This document shows, piece after piece, positions 7,740 to 9,569 of a stretch of DNA of 9,569 nt (its first letter is position 1; the number at the start of each line of letters is the position of its first letter). Under the pieces are notes generated by a model. The model made no database searches, was not told the DNA's origin, and saw only the letters and a list, made by a program, of their open reading frames with translations. Source of the stretch: Methylococcaceae bacterium (GTDB lineage: Bacteria > Pseudomonadota > Gammaproteobacteria > Methylococcales > Methylococcaceae); the NCBI GenBank assembly GCA_028678445.1, contig JAJRDJ010000260.1, positions 1 to 9,569 on the forward strand, read 5' to 3'. The position numbers were made by a program, and so were the translations under genes.

Positions 7740-9248
7740 TTACAGGCGATTGGCCTTGTTGTCATCGATCACCGGCACGCGGCAATTGTCGAGCAACAAT
7801 CCATCCGGCGCGTGCGTGTAAGGCGTGACCGGTGCATTCACGTCAAGTACGCCATTCTCGCTGACCGGGTGGCCGGAAGCCGACACCGCCAGATAACCGC
7901 CCTGACCCCAGGAATAGGCAAAGGCCTTGTTGTTGTTGGCGATGATGGAGGGCTTGCCGGCATCGGTGGCGATTTTGTTGATGATCTTGGCCTTGTCGCC
8001 AGTGGGCCCGCCCGATTTCAACCACTGATAGGTGACTTCCACCGCAAAGCCGTAACGGCCGGCGGCGGCATTCTCGATGGTGGGCGCTTGACCGTCATGC
8101 TTGATGTAGCGGTACTGTAGCGTATTTTTGGTATTCCTTTCGGTGGTCTGTATACCAATCGCCCAGGCTTTGGTGTTGGTGGGATTCAGCCCACCCGAGT
8201 TGGCGCCCTTGTCGTGGTCGTCCAGGCAGCGATCGACGTCCCCGGAACCCGGATTCAGCCGTACGATCGGACCGGCCGCATCGTTACTGGTCGCAGCGGG
8301 ATTCTTGGCGCCCGGGGTGCAGGGTGCGTTAAGTATCTTGGCATTCAGGGAAGCCTGGGTGCCCGAGCCATCCACCCGGCGGCAGATATGCACCTTGTTA
8401 TCCCCCGGCGAGCCAAAGTCGGTCAGGGGACGGGAAACGCCGTCCTTGCTCACCACCTTGATGGTGTCCCACTTGCCAATGGAGCCCGCGAAGAGGGCGG
8501 CGAGCTGGTTCTTGCTCAGGCTGGGCATGCAGGCCTCGGTTTCCTGGCCTTCGCAGTCGGCCGCCAGTTGACCCGTGAAAATCTGGGCCTTCTGCAGGGT
8601 ATTACGCAGGTCCAGGGTCACCGGGGTGTTGAACACCAGGGTGCCGCCCGACTTGACTTCCAGCAGACGCGCCACCTGAGCGGCATCGACCGGCGCGGTG
8701 TTGGCTGGCGTATTGGGGCCTACGAACAGTTCCGGGTTGACGTCCGAAACACCCGCATCCGGCACCTGGCGGATGGTGTCGCCCGGCTGATTGATGCGGC
8801 AGCGATAGAAGCTTTCACCATTGGCCGGCGCCTGGCAGTTGCCATTACTGATCACCATGGCATCCACCTGCTGCTTGAGGAGCACCGGGTTCACGCCGAT
8901 TCCCGAACCGCCGACGGTCACGCTGCCTTCCCGCGAGGAACTGGTCTTGTGAAACAGCACTTTCGGCTCGGTCTGGGACAGGCCGGTGACCTTGGCGGTG
9001 TCCAGGTTGCAGAAATACGCCGAGTGAGCGGCGCCGGTGGTCGTTCCCGTCACGCCATCACGGAAAGTGTCCAACGTGCCCGGCTTGCACAATTCCTGAA
9101 ACAACTGGCCGATGTTACCGTCCTGGGCGGTAGCGCCGGACATCCAGATTTCGATGTCGGGCGTGACGTTGGGCGCCAGAGCGAAGGAGGCGCCGGAATT
9201 CAGCGCCAGACCCGCGGCAATTGCAGTTAAAAGATGCTTGGATTTCAT
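7740..9248 (-). CDS. Exported PstS-like substrate-binding-fold protein, cysteine-rich
   Basis: This is probably a periplasmic or secreted protein with the type II periplasmic-binding fold of the phosphate-binding (PstS) superfamily. It has 502 residues, against about 320-370 for a typical PstS. Residues 1-25 are a signal peptide (KSK, a hydrophobic core, ALA before PNV). Residues 36-40 (MSGAT) sit where PstS has its GAGATFP phosphate loop, but the FP part is absent. Residues 252-260 (LFAGSIGKW) resemble the PstS segment with a GKITKW-like pattern. Residues 290-297 (RRVDGSGT) closely match the phosphate-contacting RRADGSGT of E. coli PstS. Ten cysteines (54, 80, 138, 150, 232, 240, 289, 310, 341, 489) suggest disulfides outside the cytoplasm. 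The start at 9248 is preferred over ATG 9254 because GGAG at 9259-9256 lies 7 bases upstream of it, but only 1 base from the other. No pstC, pstA or pstB is visible, so a transport role is not shown. The fold assignment is fairly secure; ligand and role are unknown. Confidence 0.8.
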   Translation of the reverse strand: MKSKHLLTAIAAGLALNSGASFALAPNVTPDIEIWMSGATAQDGNIGQLFQELCKPGTLDTFRDGVTGTTTGAAHSAYFCNLDTAKVTGLSQTEPKVLFHKTSSSREGSVTVGGSGIGVNPVLLKQQVDAMVISNGNCQAPANGESFYRCRINQPGDTIRQVPDAGVSDVNPELFVGPNTPANTAPVDAAQVARLLEVKSGGTLVFNTPVTLDLRNTLQKAQIFTGQLAADCEGQETEACMPSLSKNQLAALFAGSIGKWDTIKVVSKDGVSRPLTDFGSPGDNKVHICRRVDGSGTQASLNAKILNAPCTPGAKNPAATSNDAAGPIVRLNPGSGDVDRCLDDHDKGANSGGLNPTNTKAWAIGIQTTERNTKNTLQYRYIKHDGQAPTIENAAAGRYGFAVEVTYQWLKSGGPTGDKAKIINKIATDAGKPSIIANNNKAFAYSWGQGGYLAVSASGHPVSENGVLDVNAPVTPYTHAPDGLLLDNCRVPVIDDNKANRL

Positions 9249-9255
9249 GATCATT

Positions 9256-9259
9256 CTCC
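9256..9259 (-). promoter_or_regulatory. Ribosome binding site that decides the start of the PstS-like gene
   Basis: GGAG on the minus strand lies 7 bases before ATG 9248 but only 1 base before the upstream in-frame ATG at 9254. The spacing selects the start MKSKHLL, which also gives a clean signal peptide. Confidence 0.7.
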
Positions 9260-9269
9260 GATCTTCTGG

Positions 9270-9298
9270 ATTAAAACGAGCGAGTTGGGGTTTGTTGA
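9270..9298 (-). promoter_or_regulatory. Possible sigma70-like promoter of the PstS-like gene
   Basis: On the minus strand TCAACA (9298-9293, 4 of 6 to TTGACA) and TTTAAT (9275-9270, 5 of 6 to TATAAT) are separated by 17 bases. Transcription would begin near 9263 and leave a leader of about 15 bases before ATG 9248. The -35 box touches the end of the hairpin. This rests on consensus matching only and could be chance. Confidence 0.3.
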
Positions 9299-9337
9299 CG
9301 CCACTCCGGCGGGACTTGATCCCGTCGGGATGGCGTC
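9297..9337 (-). terminator. Long GC-rich hairpin, possible terminator or processing site without U tract
   Basis: Two 18-base arms (9297-9314 and 9320-9337) flank a 5-base loop. On the plus strand all positions pair except one, counting two G-U pairs; on the minus strand two A-C mismatches remain. It begins 10 bases past the stop of the upstream partial gene. No run of T follows on either strand, so intrinsic termination is uncertain. It may instead protect the 3' end of the upstream mRNA or attenuate read-through into the PstS-like gene. Confidence 0.5.
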
Positions 9338-9346
9338 TGTCTCGGT

Positions 9347-9569
9347 TCAGGGCTGAACCACGGTACGTACGGTTTCGCAGATCTGGACCTTCTTCCGCTT
9401 GTAGTCGGGCGGCGCGCAGGCGCGGATCACGCCCTGGTTGCTGATATGGCTCTTGGCCGGCTTCCAGGTGTAGACACCCTTGGTGACCTTCACGCTCTTG
9501 AGCGTCTTGAACTTGGCCCCGCCATTCTTGGAGTAGGAGATCGCGACCGTGGACTTGGGCGTAATCAGG
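9347..9569 (-). CDS. C-terminal fragment of an unidentified protein, possibly Ig-like
   Basis: An open frame enters from the right edge and ends at TGA 9349-9347, giving 73 complete codons. I do not recognise the protein. The visible part reads like one beta-sandwich domain: alternating hydrophobic residues in VAISYSKNGG, then KFKTLKSVKVTKGVYTWKP, a pattern common in bacterial Ig-like repeats, then a Lys/Arg-rich tail with two cysteines (RAC and QIC) that could pair. It ends VRTVVQP. The composition suggests an extracytoplasmic protein, but the N-terminus and any signal peptide lie outside the window. It is 98 bases upstream of the PstS-like gene on the same strand, with a hairpin between them. 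The reading frame is supported by good codon use and by the hairpin after the stop; the Ig-like call is a guess from pattern alone. Confidence 0.65.
   Translation of the reverse strand, partial: LITPKSTVAISYSKNGGAKFKTLKSVKVTKGVYTWKPAKSHISNQGVIRACAPPDYKRKKVQICETVRTVVQP

Noticed and set aside
8214..9230. Plus-strand open frame of 338 codons opposite the PstS-like gene
   Set aside because: It is an antisense shadow of a gene with a clear signal peptide, ribosome site and family motifs on the minus strand.
9252..9254. ATG two codons upstream as start of the PstS-like gene
   Set aside because: It is 1 base from the GGAG, while ATG 9248 has ideal 7-base spacing.

Overview
The window comes from a GC-rich Gram-negative bacterium, most likely a gamma- or betaproteobacterium. 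I infer this from the outer-membrane two-partner secretion (TPS, type Vb) genes, the Sec signal peptides and the strong GC bias of codon use; I cannot name a genus. All genes that I can support lie on the minus strand, so the biological reading direction runs from position 9569 down to 1. The plus-strand open frames are in-phase antisense shadows.

Layout in the direction of transcription: (1) 9569-9347 is the C-terminal end of an unidentified, probably secreted protein that looks like a beta-sandwich or Ig-like domain. (2) 9346-9249 is a 98-base gap with a long GC-rich hairpin (9297-9337), a possible sigma70-like promoter and a good ribosome binding site. (3) 9248-7740 encodes a 502-residue exported protein related to periplasmic phosphate-type substrate-binding proteins (PstS superfamily). 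It has ten cysteines and no transporter genes beside it in the window. (4) 7653-7681 is a strong rho-independent terminator that separates this gene from the TPS unit. (5) 7559-5886 encodes the TpsB transporter (FhaC/ShlB/HecB family), with a signal peptide, POTRA region and 16-strand barrel type C-terminus. (6) 5896-1 encodes the TpsA exoprotein, which overlaps tpsB by 11 bases. It stays open to the window edge, so at least 1965 residues are visible and the C-terminus is missing.

The two TPS genes form a classical B-then-A operon with likely translational coupling. TpsA is exported by Sec. Its N-terminal TPS domain, with an NPNG motif, would be recognised by the POTRA domains of TpsB. The cysteine-free, glycine-rich beta-helical passenger would then thread through the barrel to the cell surface, where an adhesin or biofilm role is the usual expectation. 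The most unusual part of TpsA is a Pro/Tyr/Gly-rich segment (about 890-1500) that interrupts the beta-helix pattern. I see no RNA genes, CRISPR array, insertion sequence or phage genes. I do not see a clear case for an entirely new system. The points most worth a second look are that TpsA segment, the cysteine-rich PstS-like protein, and the start-codon problem at tpsB, where the longest frame starts inside the terminator loop.
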